Below the pieces are notes generated by a model. It saw nothing but the letters and a program-made list of their open reading frames with translations. It made no database searches and had not been told where the DNA came from. Shown piece by piece: positions 44,701-51,861 of a stretch of 64,000 bases of DNA. Both the position numbers and the translations under genes were made by a program. The stretch spans positions 124,001-188,000 of the forward strand of contig NZ_JAOWPS010000006.1 of the NCBI RefSeq assembly GCF_025753795.1, given 5' to 3'. Each line of letters opens with the position of its first letter. The stretch's first letter is position 1. Source of the DNA: Mesorhizobium sp. YC-39 (GTDB taxonomy: Bacteria; Pseudomonadota; Alphaproteobacteria; Rhizobiales; Rhizobiaceae).

Positions 44701-46376
44701 AAGCGACCGATACTGAGCGATTCAACCCTTCGCACCTTGCTGATGGGACGCAGGAGGGGCCGGTCCTCTTTGTCGGAAACTCCCGCAACGAATATCGCTC
44801 GATTGTTCGCTGGGCAGTGGAGCGTGACCTCAAGCCGGCAGTTTACGGCACGCTGTGGGAGCAGTTCATTCCCGCTGATCTTATCAAGGGAACGAACGTC
44901 GACAACAAATCTCTTGGCCGCCTGTATGCCGGGTCGAAGGTCGTGCTGAACGACCATTGGGAGTCCATGCGTGAGTTCGGCTTTATATCCAACCGGCTCT
45001 TTGACGCCGTGGCTTCCGGCGCCCGCGTGATCTCAGATGCCATTCCTTCAGCAGAAGAAGTTTTCGGGGATGGTGTAATCCAGGTCGGCAATGCGGACGA
45101 ACTCGATCGTGCCGTGCGCCGGGTTTATGCGGTCGACGATCGTTCCGGTCGGATGCAACTGGCGCAGCGTGTTGCGTCTGCTCACAGCTTCGATCGCCGC
45201 GCGAGGCAGATCATCGACGACGTCCACCGGTTCATGGGCTTGCAGGTCCAAGGGGAAACTGGCACTGGGAACGAGTCCGGTTCGATTGGCGCGCCCGCAG
45301 TGCTGACCAAACAGCCGATCAGGGTGAACGCAGTCATCCCCTGGCAGCGTCACCCGCAGAGCTCCGCCTATATCAGGTTACTCAGTCCGCTGACTGCCGA
45401 AGTTTTGGCTGGCAGAGTGGACCTGAAACTGATACCGGCCGGCGAGGCGATGGAAGCGCGGAAAGCGGACGTTTCGATTGTCCAGCGGACGGCCTTTCAC
45501 GATATGGAGGCCGCCGAAAGATTTGCCGATCGCATTGAGAAGGGCGGCTCCAGGCTCATCGTGGACGTGGATGACGGGTTCATCTGCATGGATGAGTCCC
45601 ATCCCGAGTATGAAGTCTACAAGGATCGCAACGCAACCTTAAGCGCACTGGTCCGACGCGCGGACGCGAACTGGTTCTCGACAAGACCGCTGGCCGAAGC
45701 GTACGCTCAGATATCGTCCCGCTCTGAAATCATGCCCAACATGATCGACCCGCGGATTTGGCGAAACTACCGCAAACCGCGTCCCCTGTTCCCAACCGAT
45801 GGGAAACTTCGCCTTCTCTATATGGGCACAGCTACTCATGATGCGGACTTTGCGATGATCGCCGACGCCCTCGATGAGGTCGACGGGCTCCGCCCGAATT
45901 CCTTCGATTTGACGATCGTCGGTGCGGTCAAGTCGCCTCCTCGGCGAAAGTGGATTGTCACCCTCAAGCCTCCTGCCGGGGATATCGTCTACCCGCGCTT
46001 CGTTCGATGGCTCCTCGATCAGACGCCGTTCCATGTCGGGTTGGCCCCGCTTGTCGACAATGCATTCAACCGCTGCAAGTCCGACCTGAAATATCTAGAC
46101 TACGCAGCTCTTGGCATTCTTCCTATTCTTTCAGACGGTGTCGCCTATCGCGATTCCGCCACTGCCTCCGGTGGCGCAGTGCTGGTTCAGAATCGACAAG
46201 AGCAATGGCGCGATGCGGTCCTGGACGTCATCGATCATCGGGAAAGATATTCTGCGATGGTGCAGACGGCGGGCCGATACGTCAGGAACGAGCGAAACAT
46301 TGCCAAACTGGCGATGCGACAGTGGGAAAGCTTGAACCGCCTAGTCACGAGTGAGCGTGTAAGGGGGGGGGCATGA
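41772..46376 (+). CDS. Giant methyltransferase / coiled-coil / triple glycosyltransferase protein
   Basis: Start taken at ATG 41772 with GAGAGGA upstream; 1,534 residues. Modules in order: a SAM-methyltransferase-like domain (VRLLEIGVQNGGSLEIW about residue 50, IIIDDGSHSSSDIIRSF about 120); a coiled coil (about 280-380) ending RASRLWRYGMFLRRL; a beta-rich domain (about 420-570); a GT2 domain (KVSVVMPAYNRAHT about 624, VAYLDSDNAWRPDYL about 707); a GT-B domain (about 858-1150, WNISHPDQVSYAEYEAYDWV, GFISNRLFDAVASGARVISD); and a second GT-B domain (about 1183-1520, YMGTATHDADFAMIADAL, YLDYAALGILPILSD). It may add several consecutive sugars and methylate one. The gene ends in a G9 tract. Confidence 0.88.
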   Translation: MSGATNRRKSGVRKTLRELHAQHDGKVSDKWSLYLETYEQLFSAFRDKPVRLLEIGVQNGGSLEIWRQYFPQAELILGCDINTACSKLTFDDKRIAVVVGDANTEEVECNIVARSSKFDIIIDDGSHSSSDIIRSFVRYFPHVSEGGMYIVEDLHCSYWQEFEGGLYDPFSSMSFFKRLVDVVNYEHWGQDRRRLDALAAFAERHKLAFEEASVESIHAIEFLNSLCVVTKRPIQENVLGNRRVAGSTALVDERVMSLDGEVNKPADQTGNPWSLQSATMEEEIETNRELVKRQEVRIEALSGEIAKARERIRSVEDAIAQAREQASREREEARERIAELSAAREMISTRGAEIAAMVDQANLQKRRIAGLSREIEAIRASRLWRYGMFLRRLISSATSTTLYLGRGIALRPLKDLDRAGVGKSGLKWIMTGIDPQFEMRLRWSHFFPAGHYRLRLSIESEDTVRPVLFFDSGKGFNNATKIELGETSGKASLRHTFSLPARALRMRFDPSEQPGGITVGSFKFRRMSRLEYYGRLAVRLLAPRLRDRQWLARAFRAALGTIRVGGVRGLAAAIRSFATADLRENRQTTWRALLAKPQEVEDAAFVESLRQRFNSSLDQFNVTKVSVVMPAYNRAHTIAAAIRSVQEQTHTNWELLVVDDGSMDRTKEVLREFAKDERIVLIEEDHQGVSAARNAGLRQASGELVAYLDSDNAWRPDYLRNMVVFMKSEGHECAYSAIAIKDHDGHITGYRGQEFDWDRCFNRNFVDLNVYCHLRGKDGLDIEFDPSLRRLVDWDFILRQTRGRPVGYAPFIGCDYADSKLDSGRISVNEPLLFLRLVQAKNSSSTPLSAKFIAENLSLTIAIKIPAPRAEKAEWGDFHFAESLAAALERLGHTVRIDFLREWYQRPVIDDDVVIMLRGLSKYEPRPGQVNIMWNISHPDQVSYAEYEAYDWVYVASTSYVPFLDFVVRKPVRPLLQATDTERFNPSHLADGTQEGPVLFVGNSRNEYRSIVRWAVERDLKPAVYGTLWEQFIPADLIKGTNVDNKSLGRLYAGSKVVLNDHWESMREFGFISNRLFDAVASGARVISDAIPSAEEVFGDGVIQVGNADELDRAVRRVYAVDDRSGRMQLAQRVASAHSFDRRARQIIDDVHRFMGLQVQGETGTGNESGSIGAPAVLTKQPIRVNAVIPWQRHPQSSAYIRLLSPLTAEVLAGRVDLKLIPAGEAMEARKADVSIVQRTAFHDMEAAERFADRIEKGGSRLIVDVDDGFICMDESHPEYEVYKDRNATLSALVRRADANWFSTRPLAEAYAQISSRSEIMPNMIDPRIWRNYRKPRPLFPTDGKLRLLYMGTATHDADFAMIADALDEVDGLRPNSFDLTIVGAVKSPPRRKWIVTLKPPAGDIVYPRFVRWLLDQTPFHVGLAPLVDNAFNRCKSDLKYLDYAALGILPILSDGVAYRDSATASGGAVLVQNRQEQWRDAVLDVIDHRERYSAMVQTAGRYVRNERNIAKLAMRQWESLNRLVTSERVRGGA
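46363..46371 (+). repeat. G9 homopolymer tract at a gene junction
   Basis: Nine G residues in the last codons of the giant glycosyltransferase gene, 1 bp before the ATG (46373) of the next gene, whose ATGA also contains the giant gene's stop. Slippage here would change the C-terminus and the stop position of the upstream product and disturb coupling to the downstream gene. Confidence 0.8.
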
Positions 46377-47075
46377 AAACGTGGTGTAATTGTTGCGGAT
46401 CGACAGAATGGGGCGACATGAACACCCGCAAAGGGGTCCGTTGCGTTCGCTGCAACTCGCTTGAGAGAACACGCGTTATCAAGCTTCTGCTTGACCAATT
46501 TGACGTCCCGAAGCCCGGAATGCGCGTCCTTCACTTTGCCCCTGAGCGATCACTCTTTCAAGCTTTAATCCATGGAGGACAGGTGGAGTATGACCCGGTT
46601 GATTTTCAGCCGGAGAATTTCGATTTTTGCAAGGTGCGCAAGATTGACTTATGCACTGATGCCGAAAAATTTCCCAGCGAGCATTACGATGTATAATTCA
46701 CTCGCATGTCGCAGAGCATATTCCGTGTAATATCACGTCGGTCCTCTATCACATTCATCGTGCTTTGAAGAGCGATGGGATTCATTTGATGTGCGTGCCA
46801 TTCATGCCTGGTAATTCGGAGGAAGATTTCAAGTCGCTAGAGCCTTCAGTAGCAATCGGTCGTTTTGGACAGGCCGATCATGTTCGTAAGTTTGGCACGG
46901 ACGATGTTCACGAAATCTCGGAATGCTGTTTAGGCTGCCGAAGGTTTATTCGTTGGAGGACTTTGTTCCTAACCAGTTGCTAGATCAGCATAATATACCG
47001 CCCAGAGAAAGGAGAGGTTTTACGGGTTCCTCCGTTTTTCCTTTAAGAAAGAGGGATTTGATTTTAACTTCATAG
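46373..47075 (+). pseudogene. Frameshifted SAM-dependent methyltransferase (two 1-nt shifts)
   Basis: The first frame gives CNCCGSTEWGDM and CVRCNSLERTRVIKLLL (a CxxC...CxxC zinc-ribbon-like start), then VLHFAPERSLFQAL, and stops after HYDV at 46694. Reading from 46693 in the next frame continues the domain exactly where expected: IIHSHVAEHIPCN, LYHIHRALKSDGIHLMCVPF and RFGQADHVRKFGTDDVHEIS. From 46923 a third frame supplies the end: MLFRLPKVYSLEDFVPNQLL ... FTGSSVFPLRKRDLIL, stop TAG 47073-47075. Each shift is consistent with loss of one base. Either the gene is dead or the assembly has two errors here. Confidence 0.8.
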
Positions 47076-47118
47076 GCCGACGTCGTCGCCTTGGTTTGCC
47101 AACTAGCAGGAGCACAGA

Positions 47119-47955
47119 ATGAGGGGATTTCTCTCCGGAATATTGCGACCTTCTCGCAGCAAACCTCGGGTTGGGGTTTTTCTTCATATCTTCTATCCGG
47201 ATGCTGCGCTGCAAATCATTGAACTTCTTAGTAGAATCCAAGACGAGTACTCTCTAGTGGTAACCCATTCTGGATGTCTTGATGAAGGTCTGCAGCGTGA
47301 AATCTCTGGCTTGAGGCGGCCAACGATTTACAAAAGTGTATCAAATCTTGGCCATGATGTTTACCCGTTCCTGACGGCCTTACAAATTCCAGAGGTTTCA
47401 GAGTTCGAGATCGTATGTAAGTTGCACACGAAGCGCGGCGACAACCCAATGGCGCTGAGTTGGCGAAAGGAAATGTTGTCGGCGACAATCGGGAATCCGA
47501 AGCTTTTTGGCCGCATCGTCGAGGCCTTCGCAACAAATCGGAAAGCGTGCCTGCTCGGTCCCGAAACCACCTACAAATCCGCGAAGGCATTTATGTATAA
47601 GAATGAAGCTCGCGTGACTGCGCTGGCGAAATCGACAGGTATCTCGACGGAGAGCGATTGGGGCTTCTTTGCGGGTACCACCTTTTGGGCGCAACGGCGG
47701 CTTTTCGATCCGATCTTGGTGATTCCTGAAGCGGAGTTGGATTTCGCGGATGGCCTTTCCGCGGGGGATGGCGAGATGTCTCATGCTATGGAGCGCTTTT
47801 TTGGTCTCTTACCGCGAAAGATTGGCGGGACTACGCTGCTGGTCGACCGGTCTGGAAACATACGCCAGGCAGGCTCCCCCTCGCGCATGGCGATAACGCA
47901 AACAATGACTCGTTTAGCGGAGGAAGCCGGGTTGCGGGACACACCTGCAATTTGA
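47119..47955 (+). CDS. RgpF-like (rhamnan synthesis protein F family) protein
   Basis: Protein of 278 residues. The pattern fits the RgpF family: VGVFLHIFYPDAALQIIELL, a middle YKSVSNLGHDVYPFLTALQ (family N.G.D..PFL), and EIVCKLHTKRGDNPMALSWR (family KiHtK...W). WGFFAGTTFWAQRRLFDP follows. RgpF proteins take part in synthesis of rhamnose-glucose polysaccharides and rhamnose-rich O-antigens. With rmlACBD nearby, transfer or modification of rhamnose is plausible. Confidence 0.82.
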   Translation: MRGFLSGILRPSRSKPRVGVFLHIFYPDAALQIIELLSRIQDEYSLVVTHSGCLDEGLQREISGLRRPTIYKSVSNLGHDVYPFLTALQIPEVSEFEIVCKLHTKRGDNPMALSWRKEMLSATIGNPKLFGRIVEAFATNRKACLLGPETTYKSAKAFMYKNEARVTALAKSTGISTESDWGFFAGTTFWAQRRLFDPILVIPEAELDFADGLSAGDGEMSHAMERFFGLLPRKIGGTTLLVDRSGNIRQAGSPSRMAITQTMTRLAEEAGLRDTPAI

Positions 47956-47980
47956 CCTAGGCGATCCGCGCGAGGGAGGG

Positions 47981-48025
47981 ATGAGCAATTCCATTGATGA
48001 ATTCGGACTTGCCAGCGGAGTTTGA
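47981..48025 (+). other. Short leader ORF with strong ribosome site
   Basis: GAGGGAGGG is directly followed by ATG 47981 and 14 codons ending in TGA 48023-48025. It runs out of frame across the likely start (47997) of the methyltransferase. Either a leader peptide or the original start of that gene, separated from it by a frameshift. Confidence 0.35.
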
Positions 48026-48872
48026 TCCGCAATTTTATGCTGCGACCTACGGTGATCTCCGCGGTCGCGACGCCCGGCAGCTTCGTGCACATTATGAAGC
48101 TTATGGGCGAGCCGAAGGCCGGATCGCATCTCCGGCAGCAAGACGCTCGGACTTTCTCCAACTGGTGCCGACCACGGGACCGGTGCTCGAGATTGGGCCG
48201 TTCTATGCGCCCTGCATCCGTGGCCGCAATGTCTCGTACTTCGACGTGCTTGACCGCCAAGCGCTGACGCGTCGTGCAGCCAAACTGGGCCGACGGACGG
48301 ATAGCGTTCCGGAGATCAACTACGTAGACTCCAGGGGTGATCTCTCGGTCGTTAAGGATACCTTTGCCGCTGTTGTGAGCTCGCACTGTATCGAACACCA
48401 GCCTGATCTGGTGCATCACTTGCTGCAGGTCGCCGCGGTGTTAGCTCCGGGCGGGCGATATTTCTTGCTCATACCGAACAAGCTCTACTGCTTTGATCAT
48501 TTCATTGCCGAGTCGACCATCGCCGGTGTGCTGGACGCACACTATGCAAAAAGGCGCGTCCATAGTCTCCAAAGCGTTGTTGAGCATCGGGCCCTCACAA
48601 CACACAATGTGCCTACACGGCACTGGGCCGGGGACCATGCCGATCTTGGATATATGCAATCGATTGCCAAAAAAGCCACCGCTGCACTTGCCGAGTACGA
48701 AGCAGCTGGAGGTGACTATATTGACGTGCACGCATGGCAATTTATACCTGAGAGCTTCAGGCAGATTGCACAATGTCTGGTCGATTTGGGGCTTAGTGAC
48801 CTACGACCGGAGCGCATCTACGATTCGCCGCGCGATTGCAACGAATTCGCTGCAGTTTTGCGAAAGCAATGA
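47997..48872 (+). CDS. Class I SAM-dependent methyltransferase
   Basis: Start taken at ATG 47997; TTG 47994 is adjacent. 291 residues. It begins with a short helical module, FDPQFYAATYGDLRGRDARQ, which precedes many surface-glycan enzymes, then LVPTTGPVLEIGPFYAPCIR (SAM motif), VSYFDVLDRQAL, AAVVSSHCIEHQPDLVHHLL and LAPGGRYFLLIPNKLYCFDH. The best ribosome site upstream belongs to an out-of-frame ATG at 47981, so initiation is unclear. Probably methylates a sugar of the polymer; acceptor unknown. Confidence 0.78.
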   Translation: MNSDLPAEFDPQFYAATYGDLRGRDARQLRAHYEAYGRAEGRIASPAARRSDFLQLVPTTGPVLEIGPFYAPCIRGRNVSYFDVLDRQALTRRAAKLGRRTDSVPEINYVDSRGDLSVVKDTFAAVVSSHCIEHQPDLVHHLLQVAAVLAPGGRYFLLIPNKLYCFDHFIAESTIAGVLDAHYAKRRVHSLQSVVEHRALTTHNVPTRHWAGDHADLGYMQSIAKKATAALAEYEAAGGDYIDVHAWQFIPESFRQIAQCLVDLGLSDLRPERIYDSPRDCNEFAAVLRKQ

Positions 48873-48960
48873 AGTCAACTGCGAGGTTGGTGCCTCAGCG
48901 CTTTGACAGCGTCTAGACTTCCAAACTGACTGTATCAGCCGACCGGACACCGCTCTAGCT

Positions 48961-49220
48961 GTGAGGTTTCAATAGGTTGTTCATTCGGTCCCGAGCGAGG
49001 AAGCTGAAGTTGCTGAAGCTTTAGCGATTCTCGCAGGAGGACCGAATGAACATCCATAAGAATGCCCGACTGACGCCACATGGTCGAGAGCGGATTGTGC
49101 TTGAGGTGCTGCGCGGGCAGACGCCGCAGGCCGCCTCACGAGCCGCAGGCGTCTGTGCGCATACGGTGCGCAAGTGGGTTGCGCGGTACCAGGCCGAGGG
49201 TGAGGCCGATGTGATAGATC
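48961..49220 (+). mobile_element. Truncated IS481-family element (5' end only)
   Basis: An ORF from ATG 49046 begins MNIHKNARLTPHGRERIVLE with the helix-turn-helix ASRAAGVCAHTVRKWVARYQ. These are the first about 55 residues of IS481-type transposases. After EGEADVIDR similarity ends, near 49205-49222, where the antisense methyltransferase begins. The catalytic DDE core is missing. The segment from about 48961 (TGTGAGGTTTCAATAGG) is likely the element's left end. Its insertion or a later deletion removed the 3' end of the methyltransferase. Confidence 0.75.
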
Positions 49221-49982
49221 GCGCCACCCAGCAGAACCCAGCGGCCATTAGGGAAGACCCTAGATACCTCGCCGACAATTCGCGAGCTGTCTGCCGCTTC
49301 CGTTGGGTCCGCGGCGATCAGGCCCTTCTCATCCACCCTCGGCACATCAACCGGCACAAATGTACCCGGCCTTGCCCCGTTTTCAAGGAAATCACGTGGC
49401 AACGAACGACGCACTCGCGCAGCATATTCCAGATTTCGATCACTGAACTGAAAGCGATCCGCGCCTATGAAGTCATGAACTACAATGAAGCCGCCAGGTT
49501 TCAAAACCCGGCGGCTCCATTCGACGGCGGCTGCCACATCCAGCATGTGATGCAGGGCATTATCCCAGTAGACAATATCATAAGCGCCAGGCGAGGCCTC
49601 TGCGAACGCATCGGCCAGGTGAAAACTCATCCGATCCGCAATGCCGTTCTCCCGCATCAGTTGCCTGCCGCGATCGACCCGTACTGGCGAAATCTCAAAC
49701 AGGTCAAATGAGTGAAACTAGTCCTTCCTTCACGAGCCACAGTTCTTTGCCGCCCGTGCCGCAACCCACGGAGATCCCTCGCGAAAGAACACCCTGAGCT
49801 TCGTGCTTAAGCCATTGCCGAAGGCCCGCAGCAAAGCCATCAAGCGCGTTTCCGCACATTCTGCGATTTAGATGCCTGAGAACCTGACGGCTCTGCCACC
49901 AGCGGATAGGGACAGCCGAAGTCCAGTTCGCCTTGGCGTCCCAATGCCGCGCCGCACGCTTAAGGTCGGTACCGATGCTCAT
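49219..49982 (-). pseudogene. Truncated and frameshifted SAM-dependent methyltransferase
   Basis: Read leftward from ATG 49982: MSIGTDLKRAARHWDAKANW, then RGISVGCGTGGKELWLVKEG (SAM motif), stopping just after SLI near 49707. One base later in the next frame the domain continues without loss: FDLFEISPVRVDRGRQLMRE, YDIVYWDNALHHMLDVAAAV, RRVLKPGGFIVVHDFIGADR and RWVLLGGAIYHIG. A single extra base around 49709 explains the break. The 3' end runs into the IS481 fragment. The gene is thus doubly inactivated; it is the only gene remnant on the minus strand directly downstream of the wzm/wzt pair. Confidence 0.78.
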
Positions 49983-50115
49983 GCTGTCGCGCTTACGTGG
50001 ATGATCGCGGACATTCCAGTTCCTTCCTTTGCGCATTGAAGCCGCGGCCTCATGATGACTGAGGCGGCGCCAGCGGGCTAGATGCCACACATCCTCCTGT
50101 AGCAAGAACGCTAAA

Positions 50116-50847
50116 TCAATCGCTTTTGCTACGCACCCGATCTTCCACTGACCGAAGTGCCTTTACGTGCCCCTTTTCCAATTCCAACACCTTGTTGCAC
50201 GTCTTTTCAATCAATGCCGGGTTGTGGCTCGCGAGCACTATAATCCCGGCCTTCTCCGCCAACGTCGCCATACGCTCCCGCGCTTTCTCTTGAAAACTCG
50301 GGTCACCAGCGCCGATCCACTCGTCCATCAGCAAGATCTCCGGCTCCAGCGTGGTGGCAACCGAGAAAGCCAAGCGAGCAGCCATGCCTTGGCTGTAAGC
50401 CTTGAAGGGCAGATCGATGAAATCACCGAGTTCGCTGAACTCGATGATCTCCTCCATGCGTGTTTCGATTTCTTCCTGGCTCCAGCCATTAATGAGGCCG
50501 CGGAGTACAATATTCCGCCGCCCGGTGGCCTCGCGCCGGAAGCCGAGATTGATGTTGAAGAGCGCGTCGACACGGCCATTGATCTCGACCCTACCCGCCG
50601 TCGGTTCATAGATGCCGTAGAGCACTTTCAGCAATGTCGTCTTGCCAGCGCCGTTTGGCCCGACGAGACCCAGCCGGTCGCCGGCGGAAAGGTGAAAGCT
50701 CACGTCCTCGAGCGCTGTCACATGGCGCGATCGACCCTCGCCTTCGATCCGTCCCCCCGTCACCATGCGTCGGTCGCGCGCAGCCAGCGTCAGCTTCTGG
50801 CGCACCCGGTAGGCGAGGCCGAGGTTTTCAGCACGGATCGAGACCAT
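50116..50847 (-). CDS. ABC polysaccharide exporter ATPase (Wzt/KpsT type)
   Basis: Start taken at 50847, where ATG overlaps the permease stop (TGATG); the frame is open further but would run into the permease. 243 residues. Walker A GLVGPNGAGKTTLL, Q-loop region DALFNINLGFRREATG as in Wzt, signature YSQGMAARLAF, Walker B ILLMDEWIGAGD, and switch SHNP. It lacks the C-terminal O-antigen-binding domain of long Wzt proteins, so it is the short KpsT form. Powers export of a lipid-linked polysaccharide. Confidence 0.92.
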   Translation of the reverse strand: MVSIRAENLGLAYRVRQKLTLAARDRRMVTGGRIEGEGRSRHVTALEDVSFHLSAGDRLGLVGPNGAGKTTLLKVLYGIYEPTAGRVEINGRVDALFNINLGFRREATGRRNIVLRGLINGWSQEEIETRMEEIIEFSELGDFIDLPFKAYSQGMAARLAFSVATTLEPEILLMDEWIGAGDPSFQEKARERMATLAEKAGIIVLASHNPALIEKTCNKVLELEKGHVKALRSVEDRVRSKSD

Positions 50848-51638
50848 CACAGCACGAACACGATCTGCTTGCGCAGCCTGCCGAGAAGAAGCACGGCTGT
50901 CGCCCAAAGGAAGAAGGTGATCGTGGCGCAAATGCCGAGGGCGTGGAAGGGAACCCTGCCATCGATGACTGGTATGCGCACGATCTCGAGGAAATAGGTG
51001 AACGGGTTCCAGTGATAGATAAGCGCGCGCATGCCGCCTTCACTGAGACGAGTCCAGAAGATCGGCGTCACGAACAAGCCGAGGCGCATCAGGTTTTGCA
51101 CGAGGAAGTTCACGTCTGGGAAGAACGCGCCCCCTATTGCGCAGAGCGTGATGACGGCCGGCGTGGCGAAAACGATCAGCACCAGCCCGAGCGCGGACCA
51201 GAGCCAGAAGGACGTCACCGGGGTGCCCTCAATGAGCACGATGGCGAGGCAGCCAGCCAGCGCATAGGCGGCGCGGATGACGGACTGCATCGTCATGCGC
51301 ATGACATAGACGGTGACCGGCAGCGTCGTGCCGCTGATGAAGCTCTGCTCGCGCGTGAACAGCGAAACGCCTTGCGTGATCACTTCCGACAGGTAGAGCC
51401 AGACGAACAGCCCCACCGCGACAAAGGCCGGGAAGTTGGGAATAGCCGGGTTGTGGCCGAAGATGACGACGAAGGTACCGGCATAGGCGAGATAGTTGAC
51501 CAACAGCCAGACAGGGCCGAGCGTGGTACGCTTGTGCTGGTCGCCGATGTCCTCACGGGCGAGCGCCATCCACACATTGCGCATTCTGAGGCCACGGCCG
51601 ATATCGGCAAGCGCGCTTCGTACCACCTTCAACATCAT
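50847..51638 (-). CDS. ABC-2 polysaccharide exporter permease (Wzm/KpsM type)
   Basis: Protein of 263 residues with six membrane segments. N-terminal amphipathic MRNVWMALAREDIGDQHKRT and TTLGPVWLLVNYLAYAGTFV are typical of Wzm, as are the loop FFPDVNFLVQNLMRLGLFVT and PIFW. C-terminal YHWNPFTYFLEIVRIPVIDG is strongly conserved in this family. It pairs with the ATPase encoded just downstream. It is divergent from the dehydratase gene; the 223 bp between them should contain both promoters. Confidence 0.92.
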   Translation of the reverse strand: MMLKVVRSALADIGRGLRMRNVWMALAREDIGDQHKRTTLGPVWLLVNYLAYAGTFVVIFGHNPAIPNFPAFVAVGLFVWLYLSEVITQGVSLFTREQSFISGTTLPVTVYVMRMTMQSVIRAAYALAGCLAIVLIEGTPVTSFWLWSALGLVLIVFATPAVITLCAIGGAFFPDVNFLVQNLMRLGLFVTPIFWTRLSEGGMRALIYHWNPFTYFLEIVRIPVIDGRVPFHALGICATITFFLWATAVLLLGRLRKQIVFVL

Positions 51639-51861
51639 CGTCCCTGTAAAAGCTTGGCGCTGGTATCATAGTCCCTCCGCGATGCAAAGCGGTTGGTCGT
51701 ACGCCCATGAGCCTCAAAAATATCTGGCGATGACCCCAAATCCACGATATGCGATACAAGGCAGTGGGCTTAGAGTGGCACTAGAAACAGGTGGCGGTGA
51801 CGCATGTATCTCGCGCCGCTTTAGTGTCCATGTCCTTGCGCCTGGAGTTCAGTACTATTCA

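Noticed and set aside
49046..49711. Single 221-residue protein from the IS481 start onward
   Set aside because: Only the first about 55 residues match a transposase; the rest is antisense to the decayed methyltransferase.
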